Shown here piece by piece: positions 1-58,400 of a stretch of DNA of 64,000 nucleotides (positions are counted from its first letter, which is position 1; the number at the start of each line of letters is the position of its first letter). Below the pieces are notes generated by a model. That model saw only the letters and a program-made list of their open reading frames with translations. It ran no database searches and was not told where the DNA came from. The position numbers and the translations under genes were made by a program. This stretch comes from Valencia hispanica (taxonomy: Eukaryota > Chordata > Actinopteri > Cyprinodontiformes > Valenciidae), in contig OY747715.1 of assembly GCA_963556495.2 (NCBI GenBank), positions 16,918,739 to 16,982,738 on the forward strand, read 5' to 3'.

Positions 1-404
1 TCAGTTTTGGTCCTCCACAGTCGGCAGGGGAGAGACGGGACATCGGATGAGCAGGACGGGTAACATCAGGACAACACACCAAGGAGACATTGACATTGAT
101 GATCCGACGAGGCAGGTAGCTCTCGTGGGATCTTAAATAACAGAGGACAAGGAGAAGAACGAGGATCAGGTGAGGGCAATCAGGAACACACAGGTGCAGG
201 ACATAAACACATCAGGGGCTGAGCCCGAGAGGCTCTGACACATTTCCTTCTTTTAAAAATAGTATGGATTGGTTGTGGTAAATTTAAAATTAAATTAAAT
301 CAAACAAATTTATTTGATTTACTCTTCCTTGCAGAATATCAACATGCACATCATATGTCATCCACAAGGGGGTCCAAGCACCCTCCACACCCCTAGTTCA
401 TTGT
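1..404. other. Upstream flank, unclassified repeat-like DNA
   Basis: No gene is visible. The first 240 bases are purine-rich, GC-richer than what follows and stop abruptly at AT-rich sequence, which looks like the end of a dispersed repeat. I could not assign a family. Confidence 0.3.
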
Positions 405-650
405 TCAATTCAATACAAAAATACTTTATTGATCTCAGAGGGAAATTAAGTGTTGTAGTAGCTCATACAATTAATTAATTAATTAAGGATTTGTTGACGA
501 TAATGATGGCTGTGGGCAGGAAGGAATTCCTGTAGTGCTATTTTGCAATGAAACTGAAGAAGCCTCCGACTAAAAACACTTATTTGCTTTTCCCATTCCA
601 ACTCGTGGCCGACCTCGGCTGTTTTTATATCCCAGAGCTAACAGTGCAGC
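405..650. repeat. Fish LINE 3'-end fragment (Rex1/CR1-like)
   Basis: It contains the tail-like phrase 'tactttattgatctcagagg' and, about 90 bases on, 'ggcaggaaggaattcctgta' followed by 'gaagaagcctccgac'. The second part recurs in diverged form at 62105-62260, so this is a dispersed repeat. The family name is from memory of fish LINE 3' ends and is uncertain. Confidence 0.45.
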
Positions 651-1036
651 TGACATCATAGCTCACCACAGACCCAATGGGGATGGCTAATTCAAATTCA
701 AGTGCAGTGTAGGGTTTGAACCCGAAGAAGGCGCCACACTGGCGGTTTTTGGAAGATGGTTAATATTTTTACTAAAATGTAACCTACTAAAATACCAAAC
801 ATAATGACCAGACATGTACACAGCACTATTATACACTCATTTATACAGTTTATCAGTAAAAAAAAAAAAAGAAAAATAATTTTTTTCAAGTTCATTCTCA
901 TAGTTTTTATGTTAATCTAAAATTGTCCTTTATAAGTTTTTTATTTATGTCCACTGCCTTTTTTTCCTTTCTGTAGTATCAAAGTAAACAAGATAATGGG
1001 AAAATAATGTAGGCTCATAGTATTTTCTGTCACTAC

Positions 1037-1139
<103 letters not shown>

Positions 1140-1639
1140 ATTTATTTTACGGTGCAGGCTGACCAACCGATGTTACAAACACCCAACGATATCAATTGGT
1201 TATGATGTTAAATTTAAACACATGTCGTCTGTTATAAAACGATTTTTAAAAACAAAGCAAACTAAGCGTTATTCACACATATGTTCTGCCTAAAAGCGCG
1301 TTACGTCGAATACACCACCAGATGGAGCTGTTTCTCCGTATGTGTAAGTAAAAAGAAGGTCAACTGACTTGACTTGCGGCTCTGTGAATTGAGAAGTGAA
1401 AAAAAGCTATTCAAAGCTATTCAAACAGAGGTCTAATAACCTATATAGCCATTTTTACTAATTTATCTTATTTAATTAATAAAAACATGTAGGCTATCAT
1501 CCGCTTTTGAGTTCTAATATGGATATTATATATAAAATACATATATAGGTCTATATATTGTGAGACAGCAGTACGCTGATCCCATAATTAATGAATAAAT
1601 AAACACGTGCATAGCTGTCAAATACAGGGTTACAGACAT

Positions 1640-1930
1640 TAATGGGAGAGGCAGCGCGCACCAACCCGGAAATGAAGTCTATTTACACCATCTATGCCAC
1701 ACTGAGACCGGCTTGAGGAACTACATTTCCATGACGCCACTGAGAGGGCTGTTGCGCAATAAGGTGGGGCTTCGTCTCTCAGTTTGAATCAACAAGTTGC
1801 CCAGACAGACGGCTCGTCAGGCACCGTCACAGCGAGGTAGAGAACCCCATCAGCGTGTCCACCACTACAGCTGCGGGTGGTCACTGCGCGTCCCGTATTT
1901 TGATCGCACCTTCTAAGGCGGATTGTTGTC
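1640..1930 (+). promoter_or_regulatory. Probable STK10 promoter and start of 5' leader
   Basis: This is a GC-richer patch in AT-rich surroundings, just upstream of the STK10 start exon. At 1719-1737 'aactacatttccatgacgc' resembles the ZNF143-type promoter motif (ACTACAATTCCCAnnATGC), but one C is missing. I see no TATA box at a fixed distance. The transcription start is inferred to lie around 1780-1850 and is not proven. Confidence 0.4.
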
Positions 1931-2087
1931 ATGTTTTCTCCTTAGAACCCGCAGATCGTCTGGAGTGAAATGGATGGAGCAGAATAACTTTTTGAAAAAG
2001 TTCTCAGTTCTCTTTTTTTCTTCTTAAGGAGGCGAAAAGACAATACTTTTTTTCAACGTATTTGTGTGCGTAATGCTCACGGTGTAG
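1931..2087 (+). other. Four short upstream ORFs in the STK10 5' leader
   Basis: Short ATG-to-stop frames lie at 1931-1945 (4 codons), 1970-1987 (5 codons), 1974-2027 (17 codons) and 2073-2087 (4 codons). All close before the STK10 start at 2198. If transcription begins upstream of 1931, they would lower initiation at the main ATG or make it conditional. The ORFs are seen directly; their use is inferred. Confidence 0.45.
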
Positions 2088-2104
2088 AGATCATTGGCAC
2101 CTGA

Positions 2105-48718
<46,614 letters not shown>

Positions 48719-49741
48719 AGAGAGATGCTGTAGTGTTGCATCTACCTTCCTACAAGACACAGAAACTTTCACAGAAGTGTGCTCCAGAACTTTCATTTGA
48801 CAAAACCCTATACTTTTATTGGATTTCTATGTTGCTTTCGTGAATATTTGTGTTTTAACTCAACTTTTACTTTATCTTGGTTGGAGTTCTTTTTTTAAAT
48901 AATCAAATGGCAAGATTATAAAATATTGGCTCTCAACACATTGCTAAAGATGCCAAATTTTCGGTTTTTAAGTATGCATCTTAAAAAAAAACACCCTTCC
49001 TACTTGCTCCAATGTGTTTCTCAGCCGGGGAAGTTTGCATGAGAAGAAGGAATGTGTTCAGTCCTGGTAAACTAATAACTAATCATGTGTATTTTTACTC
49101 TAAATATGATTATATGGATAGATACGTTACAGCTATTTTGACTGTTCTAACCATTAACCTCTCATTTGTCACATAGCTGCCAAAGCCTTATTTATTTTTT
49201 TACTGATAAAGATTATTATCTTATTAAACACTTTAAATTTACAGTTTTTTATTATTTCTGTTTAACAACCATTAAATGAAGGAGGGCTTTAAATTCTTTT
49301 ATTTTCTCAAATGGGATATGAGGTAGAATCCAAATGTATTTGAATTTTCCAAAAAGAAAAATAGATTATTATTTAGAAGCTCAGTTTTATTAAACAAGGG
49401 AAGATTTAATGTTTATTAGATTGTGTTTCTTAGTTATTTCTTTTTATTTACTGTATAATTAGTTACACTGGATGAGAACTGACAAAGCCAAAGTAAAATA
49501 CTGTTTTTTTTTTTTAAATTTTATTTCGTATGGGTGATTCAAATGTGTTAAGTGTGCAACTGTTATATTTAGTGCAGTTAAGGAACTGCTTCTAACCAAT
49601 GTGCAATACTGTATGGATGACTCTGCTAAGCTTAGTTTTTTACTTTGCTTTCTTTGCACTAAGATGAGGAAAACTATAAAAAGGTAATATTCCTAAAATG
49701 GATCTTCCAGTCTTTAGCAAAAAGATAAATAAGTTCTAAAA

Positions 49742-49798
<57 letters not shown>
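49742..49798. repeat. (TG)n-(TA)n microsatellite in the STK10 3' UTR
   Basis: TGTG followed by about 48 bases of pure TA repeat. Confidence 0.95.
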
Positions 49799-50023
49799 AT
49801 CAACTGCAGCCTGTTTCTCTGTCAAAGGATACGTTTATTTTTCTTTGTAAAGCAATTTGTCCTGCAGAGTTGCACTGTATCAGGTATCGCTTTCTGCCTT
49901 TAATTGAACTTGATTTATGTTCCTTCATCTGTGTATTTCTTAGTTTACATAACATTATTTGTATGGAAGGGTCTGAGTATATAGAAAATCTGTATGAGAT
50001 GAAACCACTGGTGTAAATAACTC

Positions 50024-50029
50024 AATAAA
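50024..50029 (+). terminator. STK10 polyadenylation signal AATAAA
   Basis: AATAAA in 'ctcaataaaagttttatt', followed by a GT-rich downstream segment (agtgttttta). A second AATAAA at 50111-50116 is an alternative. Confidence 0.6.
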
Positions 50030-50050
50030 AGTTTTATTTAAATAACCAAA

Positions 50051-51114
50051 AGTGTTTTTAGCTTCTATTTAAAAGTTAATGTGAAAGAAAAATAATTCAT
50101 TAGGTTCATGCAATAAAAGTTCTGAAATTACTCTCAGTCTAATAAAGTTCAAAGTTGTTTTTTTTTTTTTAAACATATGCATCTTTTTATAGACTAGAAT
50201 GTGTCTGGGTATCAGCATCTCACCTACTGATTTTCAGACTCCAGCTTGGAAAATCAGACCCTGAACTAAGAACTTGATTAGTTAGTGATGACTATATACT
50301 ATTTTGAGTAGATACTGTGACAAACAAGATGATAATGCTAGCTGCATACTTGGACACAGAAGTCAACCCCTTTATCTTCCAATTTTTGGAGGAAGAGAAC
50401 AAGTCCGTTTACATAGGCGTCATTTTACCAGGGGACATGTCCCTGGCAATATTTTTAATTGACAGTTTTGTCCCCATCACTTTTAAAGACCTGATGCAGA
50501 ATTTCTTACCACCGCAGATGTAACATTCACTTGTGCTCCCAACACAATTTCTGTAAAATCAGTTTCTGAACTGACTAGCATTTAAATAACTCCATTCCAC
50601 TTTAGGCTACAGTCATGGTTTGTATGCTGCAGCATTCTTCTCAAGGGGTGATGTTACAAAGTTTAATGAAGACTCTCAGTGCACTGCAAGCACCTTCAGG
50701 GCATGATTCAAGTCTTGTGCATACATTCAAAACTAGATACAGTATCAACAGGTTACTGATTAAGTCGTAAGGTTTCTCTTTAATGCAAGGTGTTCTAAAA
50801 ACTGCAGCATTGCTGTCCAGTGATGTGCCTATGCCCCAAGACCCTATATTAGTGGTAAAGTGATGGAGCGGGTGGACAGAGGTGTTTGGGGATGGGGAGG
50901 GAAGGACTGGGAGACAAAATGTCTTCCCAGGGAGCCAGCTCCCCCACTGACCCCAATAGGCACCGCTGTACACCGGGATCCACCAGTTTGAACCTCATTA
51001 AAAAAACTGACTTAAGGGTTCTCAGCATTCCTAAGTAGTGAGAAGCTAAGCTAAAATGGGTAAATCGCACAGCAAAAAAAAGGGGGAAAAATCAAGTGAA
51101 GAGAATTTAAAATC
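50051..51114. other. Intergenic region between the convergent genes
   Basis: No gene supported. Frames at 50317-50523 (+) and 50641-50973 (-) lack family resemblance and flanking exon signals. Confidence 0.5.
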
Positions 51115-51128
51115 AAGATTTGAAAACT

Positions 51129-51134
51129 TTTATT
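51129..51134 (-). terminator. Candidate SH3PXD2B polyadenylation signal
   Basis: Minus-strand AATAAA with a T-rich downstream region. Other AATAAA candidates lie closer to the stop codon, so the choice is tentative. Confidence 0.35.
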
Positions 51135-52084
51135 GACTTTAAAGAGATTGTAATGCAAAATACATAGAAAAGAAAATACAATACTGAAATACGGGGACCA
51201 ACAATGTGCCTTATACACTTCTTTGTCCACACAACACACCTTAATGACATCGTAGGTATAATTTTTGAAATGTTTATTTGGATAACAGGGTTTCAGTGCT
51301 GTAATATGGCTTGAATTTTATGAAACATTTCAGCAACTAGAAGCAGAACATAATTATTGTTGCAACTTGTAGCCTTGTCTACACACATTGTATTAGTATA
51401 TTGACCACTTCCTGTAAAGGTAGCAGTCAGTTACTTGACAATGAAGTAAATTAGTCTTCATTTTAACCACCAAACCATACTTTTGTATTTAATACTAAAA
51501 CAAATTTTAGTATTTTTATTTACTTCCTAACACCTCAGCACCCAAAGAACTACAAGGATCCTTTAAAAAGGAGTTAAAGTATGACTCATCACTGTACAAT
51601 AAAAATAATTTGCTCTGCTGACCATTGCTTGAAACCAGTCAAGCATTAATGTAAAATAGTATGTTTATACAATGGTCGTTGCTTTCTTTGAGCACTGAAC
51701 ATCAGTTAGGAAAAGCCTGTACATTTACAACGCTGTAAATCATTGCACAAACCAATTAAAATCTTCAACTTTGGACAGAATGTTCTGCATTTCACATTTT
51801 ACAACTCTTGTTTTTGGATGAAAGATAAGTTATGTTAAAAATGTCCTTTGACACAAAGCTTCCTGTCAACCTCTTACTTTGGGTTACTTTGTTTACATAC
51901 TGATGATTGGAGGAACTACTTTGTAACAGTGAGCTAAAAAAAGAAATACAGCTGATGTAACATTAAAGCTTGTTCTTCTTTCTGCACTGAGATTGTGCAA
52001 AACTTGAAATTGCTTCACCTGAACTACCCAATGATCAATGATTTTAGAGTCACAATAAAAGACAGAAAGCCAACAGAGACATAA

Positions 52085-53075
52085 ATTGCAATAACATCAG
52101 CAATTTATTGTATTTTAGTAAGTCCACCCAAGAACATAACTCATAAAATATATAAATTCATTACACAGTGTGATATATTCCATTTTTCTTTTCATTTTTA
52201 GAATTATGGCTTATAACTAATAAAAACTGAGTCTTTCAAAAAATTAAGATATTACACAATACCAATAAAAAGGATGCCAATTCAGAAATGTGAGCCTTCT
52301 AAAATGTATGTCCAATACTGTACAGTACATGCATTTAATACTTAATTGGTTTTTCTTAGTCAAGAATTTCAGCATAAAATCATGTAAAAGTGGCATTGCC
52401 AACTAAGCCTCTAAACACTATAGAGATTTAGGGCTATATGTAGATTCTCTGGCTTGTGGTATGGTAAGTTTGCAGTTTAATGAAGCACAGTGATACTATG
52501 GTCATTGTACTTTTGGCAGTGTCAGCAGGTACCAAGTCCATCATCTACATCTACAAATAAATTGTCTGCAGAGGGAAGCATGAGGCTCTAAAGGTTTCTG
52601 GTAAACGGCTGTGTTGATTTTATACTTGACAAGTTCATCACAGACTATGGAAACATCACACTGTACCTCAGGCATCTTGGATAATGTATCTCCCCAGTCT
52701 TCCTCTAAACTCTGGGGACTTTATTTCCAAATGAAATGCACAATTAACTTCACTTTTGGTGAGTCTCTGTTTCTACTATGGCTTCATACATGAAATCCAA
52801 CAGTTTTAAGCCATACATCTGGGCATGGCGGCTTTTGAAGACTTGACTCCAACTGTAGTCCAGCCCATTGCTTTTAAGGGTGCAGCTATTCCTATGCCTT
52901 GTGTACCTTTTTCTACCACTTTTTTTTACTTCCACTTAACTTTCCATTATTACAATTGGAAACACTGAGCATCTGACTTTTTTAGCAATGACCTTCTGAG
53001 TTTGTTAGTGACTGTCAGGTGGATAACTGTCAAGCCAGCAGTCGTTCCCATAATTCTGCAGTCTATAAGGTGGCT
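52085..53075 (-). mobile_element. Decayed Tc1-like transposon, family A
   Basis: Phrases 'aattcattacacagtgtgat', 'ggaagcatgaggctctaaag' and 'gataactgtcaagccagcag' follow in the order found in a common fish Tc1 family, same as 2671-3888. The minus-strand transposase is destroyed. It is in sense with SH3PXD2B. Confidence 0.75.
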
Positions 53076-53882
53076 AAAACGTAATTAATTTAAATAATAT
53101 ATGAATTTCCCTTATTTATTTCAATTATAAGAATAAAATAGCATTGAAATTTTTTTTCTATTATATGGACATGCACCTGAATTTAAGTTTTGAGTATTAC
53201 AGATAGCATTAGCCTAATACTAATACTTGGCAATGAAGTATTTTAAAGAAACTGCTAGCCATAGATGAAAGCTCAGATGAAATCAGTTAATGTCCACACT
53301 GAACTCATATGCAATCTTTAAATTATTTAGGATTCATTTTTCCCTGTTTTGGAAAGAAACTGGCAAGACCTGACAAACACCTATGAGGAAGATTCTTTAC
53401 CTGAAGATATTTCTATTAATTATGTCATTCTGATAAGAACTATGCTGCATATACGTTTGTAAGCATTGAAGCCTATATTTTGCATATATTTTGAGGCACT
53501 GCATCCTTATAGGCATGGGCGCTAACGCGTCGATAAATCAGGCACACCCTGTAGCTCGGGCTAAACACATCCCAGTTTTTAGCCCAAGTAACAGCAACAT
53601 GAGACAGAAGCTCTAATTGACACATAGCCAAAAAAGCAAGTATGATTTCTTACAATATTAAGAAAAAAAACAAAGATAAGTAAACATCATGACACCTCCA
53701 CAAAAAAGGTCTATTATTGCTGGTTCGATTGGCTGGATATTTTTGATAACAAAAAATGTTTACATCAAAACAATGTACCTATAAATAAAACACGTTGTGA
53801 TGTGGCAGAATTTTTTTTTACATTTACACCCTTAGTGTATTATCTTGTTTTCTTCTGGTTATATTTAAAAGAATCATAAAAC

Positions 53883-55406
53883 CTAAGGCTTCTTGCTCAG
53901 GTAGTTTGAGGGGATCCAGCCCTCAACATCTTCTACTACATTTTTACAGAACCACCAGCCGCTGCTGTTTTTCTCAAGAACCTCAAACACCGTTCCCACC
54001 TTGAAGCTGGATGTTTGCTCATCCCCTTCAAAGTCTGCCACAGCTAGATAGAGCTCATCTCTTGTGGGCTCCTTGAGTAAAGGCGGAAGTTTGTTATTGG
54101 GTGGCCCGGGTTTTTCGTGTTTCATCTGGGGCTTGGGAGGAATCGGAGCTTTATTACCCTTGGGCTCGTCTTTCTCTTTGCTTGAGGGTGGTTGAACAAA
54201 TGCTTTGGGTTTTGGGGGAGGAGGCCTACTGAGTTGTGGTGGTGGTCCAGGGTTGGGAACCTCCTGAGGTTCTTTCAGAAAAGGAGACTTGCTTTCGGTT
54301 GGGCTTGATGGATCGGTTTTCTTTGGAGGGGGAGGTCTTTTTGGAGCCATGGCAGGAGGTCTTTGAGGAGGCTCCTTGTGCAGAGCCACTGCTGGTTTTG
54401 CAGGGGGGGATGTTCTATCCTGGCTAACACCATTTATGTGTTTCAAAGGGAGTTTTTGCTCATCTGAGGACTTACCGTTATTGGGCACTGGGATGTGGAT
54501 TGGGGAAGAACTGTGCAATGAACTGCTTCCTGGTGCCGAAGTATCATTTTGATGGTTTCCCTCAGAGGGCGTAGAGCCAAGGTCTGCAGGTTTTGATGGC
54601 CTCAACTTGCTCCTTAAGTTGGTGATGTCCACTTTGTTTTCTACAGGTGGGTCAGGTTTGGCAGCCGGGACGGGCTTTGGTCTGACCACCGGCTTACTCT
54701 TAATAAACGCTGTAGGCCCAGCAGCCTCTGGTTTCTCTTCCCGGATCTCTGCCTTCGGTTTCGGTGGCTGCTTGGGAACAGGTTTCAGATTAAACTTTTT
54801 CACTTCTTTTGCCGAGACCTTGTGGCCACACTCAAGACCCATTTCGTTGCGAAGCGGAAGGGCTTTGCTCTTATCTTCCTTTTTGATCTCTGGTGGGTTC
54901 TCTGGTTTGAAAGGGGCAGATTTGGGGGTAACAAAAGGTATTATGACTCCAGGTGCTGGATGTTTCGGAGGCAAAGGCTTGCTATGATCAGGTTTGGGTT
55001 TCTCTGCTGCGTCCAACTCAAAGCTTTTATTAATAGACTCCCGTCGAGGTGGCAGAGCTGGTTTCTCTTCTACTGGAGGGGCAGCTGGTGCTGGTGGCAA
55101 AGGCCCTGAGAAGGCAGGGGTTGTCTTGCTGGCACTGGACTTCCAATCTCTCAACTTAGGGCGGGCACAGGAGTCAGAGGCTGTGGTCGGCTCATCTGGT
55201 AAAGGCTTTGACCAGGTATCATCTGAAACTTTGGCAGCAGCATCCTCAAGCTTCAGCTTCTCCATCTCATTGGGCAATGGAGCGAGAAAATTGGGTCTCA
55301 AGGCATTACTAGTCTTCTTGTACTTGTCGATAAAAGTGGCCGGGGCCCAGCCCTCTTTATCATCCATCTGGATGTACCACCAACCACTTCCATTTTTCTC
55401 AACCAC
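53883..55406 (-). CDS. sh3pxd2b: SH3PXD2B terminal exon (507 residues)
   Basis: It begins [16 protein letters not shown], completing SH3-3. Then comes a long proline/lysine-rich region with polyproline SH3-binding clusters ([18 protein letters not shown]), and the fourth SH3 domain in the last 58 residues (53883-54059). The stop is TAG at 53883-53885; the acceptor is aatag at 55407-55408. The first codon is GTG within the reading frame, not a start. Confidence 0.96.
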   Translation of the reverse strand: MVEKNGSGWWYIQMDDKEGWAPATFIDKYKKTSNALRPNFLAPLPNEMEKLKLEDAAAKVSDDTWSKPLPDEPTTASDSCARPKLRDWKSSASKTTPAFSGPLPPAPAAPPVEEKPALPPRRESINKSFELDAAEKPKPDHSKPLPPKHPAPGVIIPFVTPKSAPFKPENPPEIKKEDKSKALPLRNEMGLECGHKVSAKEVKKFNLKPVPKQPPKPKAEIREEKPEAAGPTAFIKSKPVVRPKPVPAAKPDPPVENKVDITNLRSKLRPSKPADLGSTPSEGNHQNDTSAPGSSSLHSSSPIHIPVPNNGKSSDEQKLPLKHINGVSQDRTSPPAKPAVALHKEPPQRPPAMAPKRPPPPKKTDPSSPTESKSPFLKEPQEVPNPGPPPQLSRPPPPKPKAFVQPPSSKEKDEPKGNKAPIPPKPQMKHEKPGPPNNKLPPLLKEPTRDELYLAVADFEGDEQTSSFKVGTVFEVLEKNSSGWWFCKNVVEDVEGWIPSNYLSKKP

Positions 55407-58400
55407 CTATTAGGGAAAATCATTTATAATTGAATAAACTTTTTTAAGTTAGTATTATTATAAATGTACTCAGAAAGGCTTTCAGTCAGACCCACCTCAA
55501 CTTTGACTCCTGCTTGGAAGCTAATCCCATCTGGAATGGTGGTCTGAAAGTCTGCTATGGTGTAATACTCTTCCTCAACCTGCGGTGGTACCGGTGGCTT
55601 AGGTAAGTTTGTACCCCGTGGCTGTGGGGTGGAAGAAAAATACATATGTTAGGCTGATGAACTTATGAATTATTTTAGCTTCTGAGACATGACAATTAGC
55701 AAAGTGTTACATCTTACAATGGTTAGATCTCTGCGTGGAGGAAGTCCGTGTCTTGATCCCATTTCTGTGAAAGGAAAATATGTGTAAAAAGGATGTAAAC
55801 TGGCAGCCTGCAATAAAATCTACATTATTATTTCTGTCACGTGGCAAGACAATAAAACTGGATCTGGACCAGCTCTACACCCTCAGCAGGGTCCTGGAGG
55901 GTGCTTGGGAGTTCGCCCAACCAGTCTACATGTGTTTTGTGGACTTGGAGAAGGCGTTCGACCGTGTCCCTCGGGGAGCCCTGTGGGGGATGCTCCGGGA
56001 GTATGGGGTACCGGGCCCCTTGATACGGGCTGTTAGGTCCCTGTACAACCGGTGCCAGAGTTTGGTTCGCATTGCCGGCAGTAAGTCGGGCTTGTTTTTG
56101 GTGAGAGTTGGACTCCGCCAAGGTTGCCCTTTGTCGCCGATCCTGTTCATAACTATTATGGACGGGATTTCTAGGCGCAGCCAAGGTGTTGAGGGGATAC
56201 GTTTTGGTGGCCTCAGGATCGGGTCTCTGCTTTTTGGAGATGACGTGGTCCTATTGGCTTCATTGGAACGGGATCTACAGCTTTCGTTGGAGCGGTTCAC
56301 AGCTGAATGTGAAGTGGCTTGGATGAGAATCAGCACCTCCAAATCCGAGGCCATGGTCTTGAGCCGGAAAAGGGTGGGGTTGCTTTGTCCGGGTCGGGGA
56401 TGAGGTCCTTCCCCAAGTGGAGGAGTTTAAGTATCTAGGGGTCTTATTCACAAATGAGGGAAAAATGGAGCGGGAGATCGATAGACGGATTGGTAGGGCA
56501 TCTGCAGTTTTGCGGGCGCTGTACCGGTCTGTTGTGGTGAAGAGAGAGCTGAGCCGAAAGACGAAGCTCTCCATTTACCCGTCGATCAACGTTCCTACCC
56601 TCATCTATGGTCACGAACTCTGGGTGGTGATCGAAAGAACAAGATCACGGATACAAGCGGCTGAAATGAGTTTCCACACTAGAGTGTCTGGGCTCTCCCT
56701 TAAGAGATAGGGTGAGAAGCTCAGTAATCCGGAGGGGGCTCAGAGTAGAGCCGCTGCTCCTCCACATCGAGAGGGGTCAGTTGAGGTGGCTCAGGCATCT
56801 GGTCAGGATGCCTCCTGGACGCCTCCCTGGTGAGGTGTTTCGGGCACGTCCCACTGGGAGGAGGCCCAGGGGAAGACCCAGGACACGCTGGAGGGACTAT
56901 GTTTCTCGCCGGGCCTGGGAACGCCTTGGGATTCCTCCCGAGGAGCTGGCCCAAGTGGCTGGGGAGAGGGAAGTCTGGGTCTCTTTGCTTAAGCTGCTGC
57001 CCCGTGACCCGACCCCGGATAAGCGGAAGAAAATGGATGGATGGATGGACAATAAAACTAACCGGAACTAGATTTTATAACATGCAAGCTAATCGACTAG
57101 GTAGGATGTCTTTAACCTACTTACTCATTTTGTTGTTGTCAGAGAAAATAGAGAGCCTGTTTTCCTTCTGGCTGTCATGGTTGTCTCTTGATGCATTGTT
57201 TTGGAGGTTCTGCTTGGAAACCCCTTCCAGGTCATTTGTGCTGGCATGAGCAGCAGCGCCTGCTGATTGTCTTTGGCTTTGAATATCAGACTTCTTCAGA
57301 TAAGAGGCTGGTGCCCAGCCCTCACGGCCCTGGTACCTGGTTTAAAGAAAAGGCATTAAATGAGACCTTGCATACTAAACTTAACAGTATGGGAATAAAT
57401 AGGCAGTTTGTCATGCTCTACATTTCTAGACCACTAGGTGTATATTGGTTATTGGTCTTTTGAATACCTGATCTTCCACCAGCCTTCCAAGTTCTTCTGA
57501 ATAACCTCGACAATCATGCCTCTTTCCAGATCAATCTCATCCTGATCCCTGGCTGAGTACGGGTAAATCACAGAGTACTTTTCTTCTGTTGTTGGAATAA
57601 AAGTCACACGTTGTTACATGTTGGGACACAGTCTCTGTTGTAGACTACACATATCAAGTAAAATAATAAAATGGTTCAGCTTAAACGTTAGGGAGCAAAT
57701 CACAAACTTACATATATAGATATAAATAAGATTTTCAAAGCAACAACAATTATCTTACTGATGCTTATTTTGTTATGCAATTGGACATTATCTTTAAACA
57801 TTTAGAAACTGAAAATTTTAATAATGAGAAGACTAAAAAAAGCTTGACAAACTGACATAACTTTCTGTTAAAATTACAGTAAAGGTTCTACAATATCCAA
57901 TTCTATTTAATGAGGCAAGGAACGGGGAGCATATTTAATAAAGAAAAAAGCAAAAGATACGAATACACAACACACAAAACAGACATCGATCTTCCACAAA
58001 TATTAACTACATAACAACAAGACAAATTGCAGAACAACATTCACTTTAACTATCATTATAATATTAGAAATATTTTCTACACTAATAAAAATCAGTTTAC
58101 AATCAATGGTTCTTAATACAAATTTATTTAAGTAGTTTTTCACATATAGATTTTAGTTTTGAACTGTATGTCAGTTTTTACTACATACAGCAATGAACAA
58201 ACCAACATGCATGGATTGAATATGCATGCCAGGATCACTCATGCAACTCACATGAATCCACATGAACACACATGCTTGTGCAGGCTAAGCACACACATAC
58301 AAAGACATGCACACACACACACGCACACATTCAGATAAAACGGGGGTGGGGTGGGGGGTGTTGGCAGTTGAAAGAAAGGCGTGTGCTCCACCTTGCCCAA

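Larger units (their letters stand above)
48719..50050 (+). other. STK10 3' untranslated region
   Basis: AT-rich sequence after the TAA with several AU-rich motifs (ttattta near 49190). It includes a (TA)n microsatellite and ends with a canonical poly(A) signal. Confidence 0.7.
51115..53882 (-). other. Probable SH3PXD2B 3' untranslated region
   Basis: No gene lies between the SH3PXD2B stop and a minus-strand AATAAA (plus-strand tttatt at 51129-51134) followed by U-rich sequence. Length of about 2.8 kb is inferred. A decayed Tc1 copy at 52085-53075 lies inside it. Confidence 0.45.

Noticed and set aside
50317..50973. Open frames in the intergenic interval
   Set aside because: No recognised domain, splice context or codon pattern.
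54236..55413. Plus-strand open frames opposite the SH3PXD2B terminal exon
   Set aside because: Antisense shadows of a GC-rich, proline-rich coding exon.
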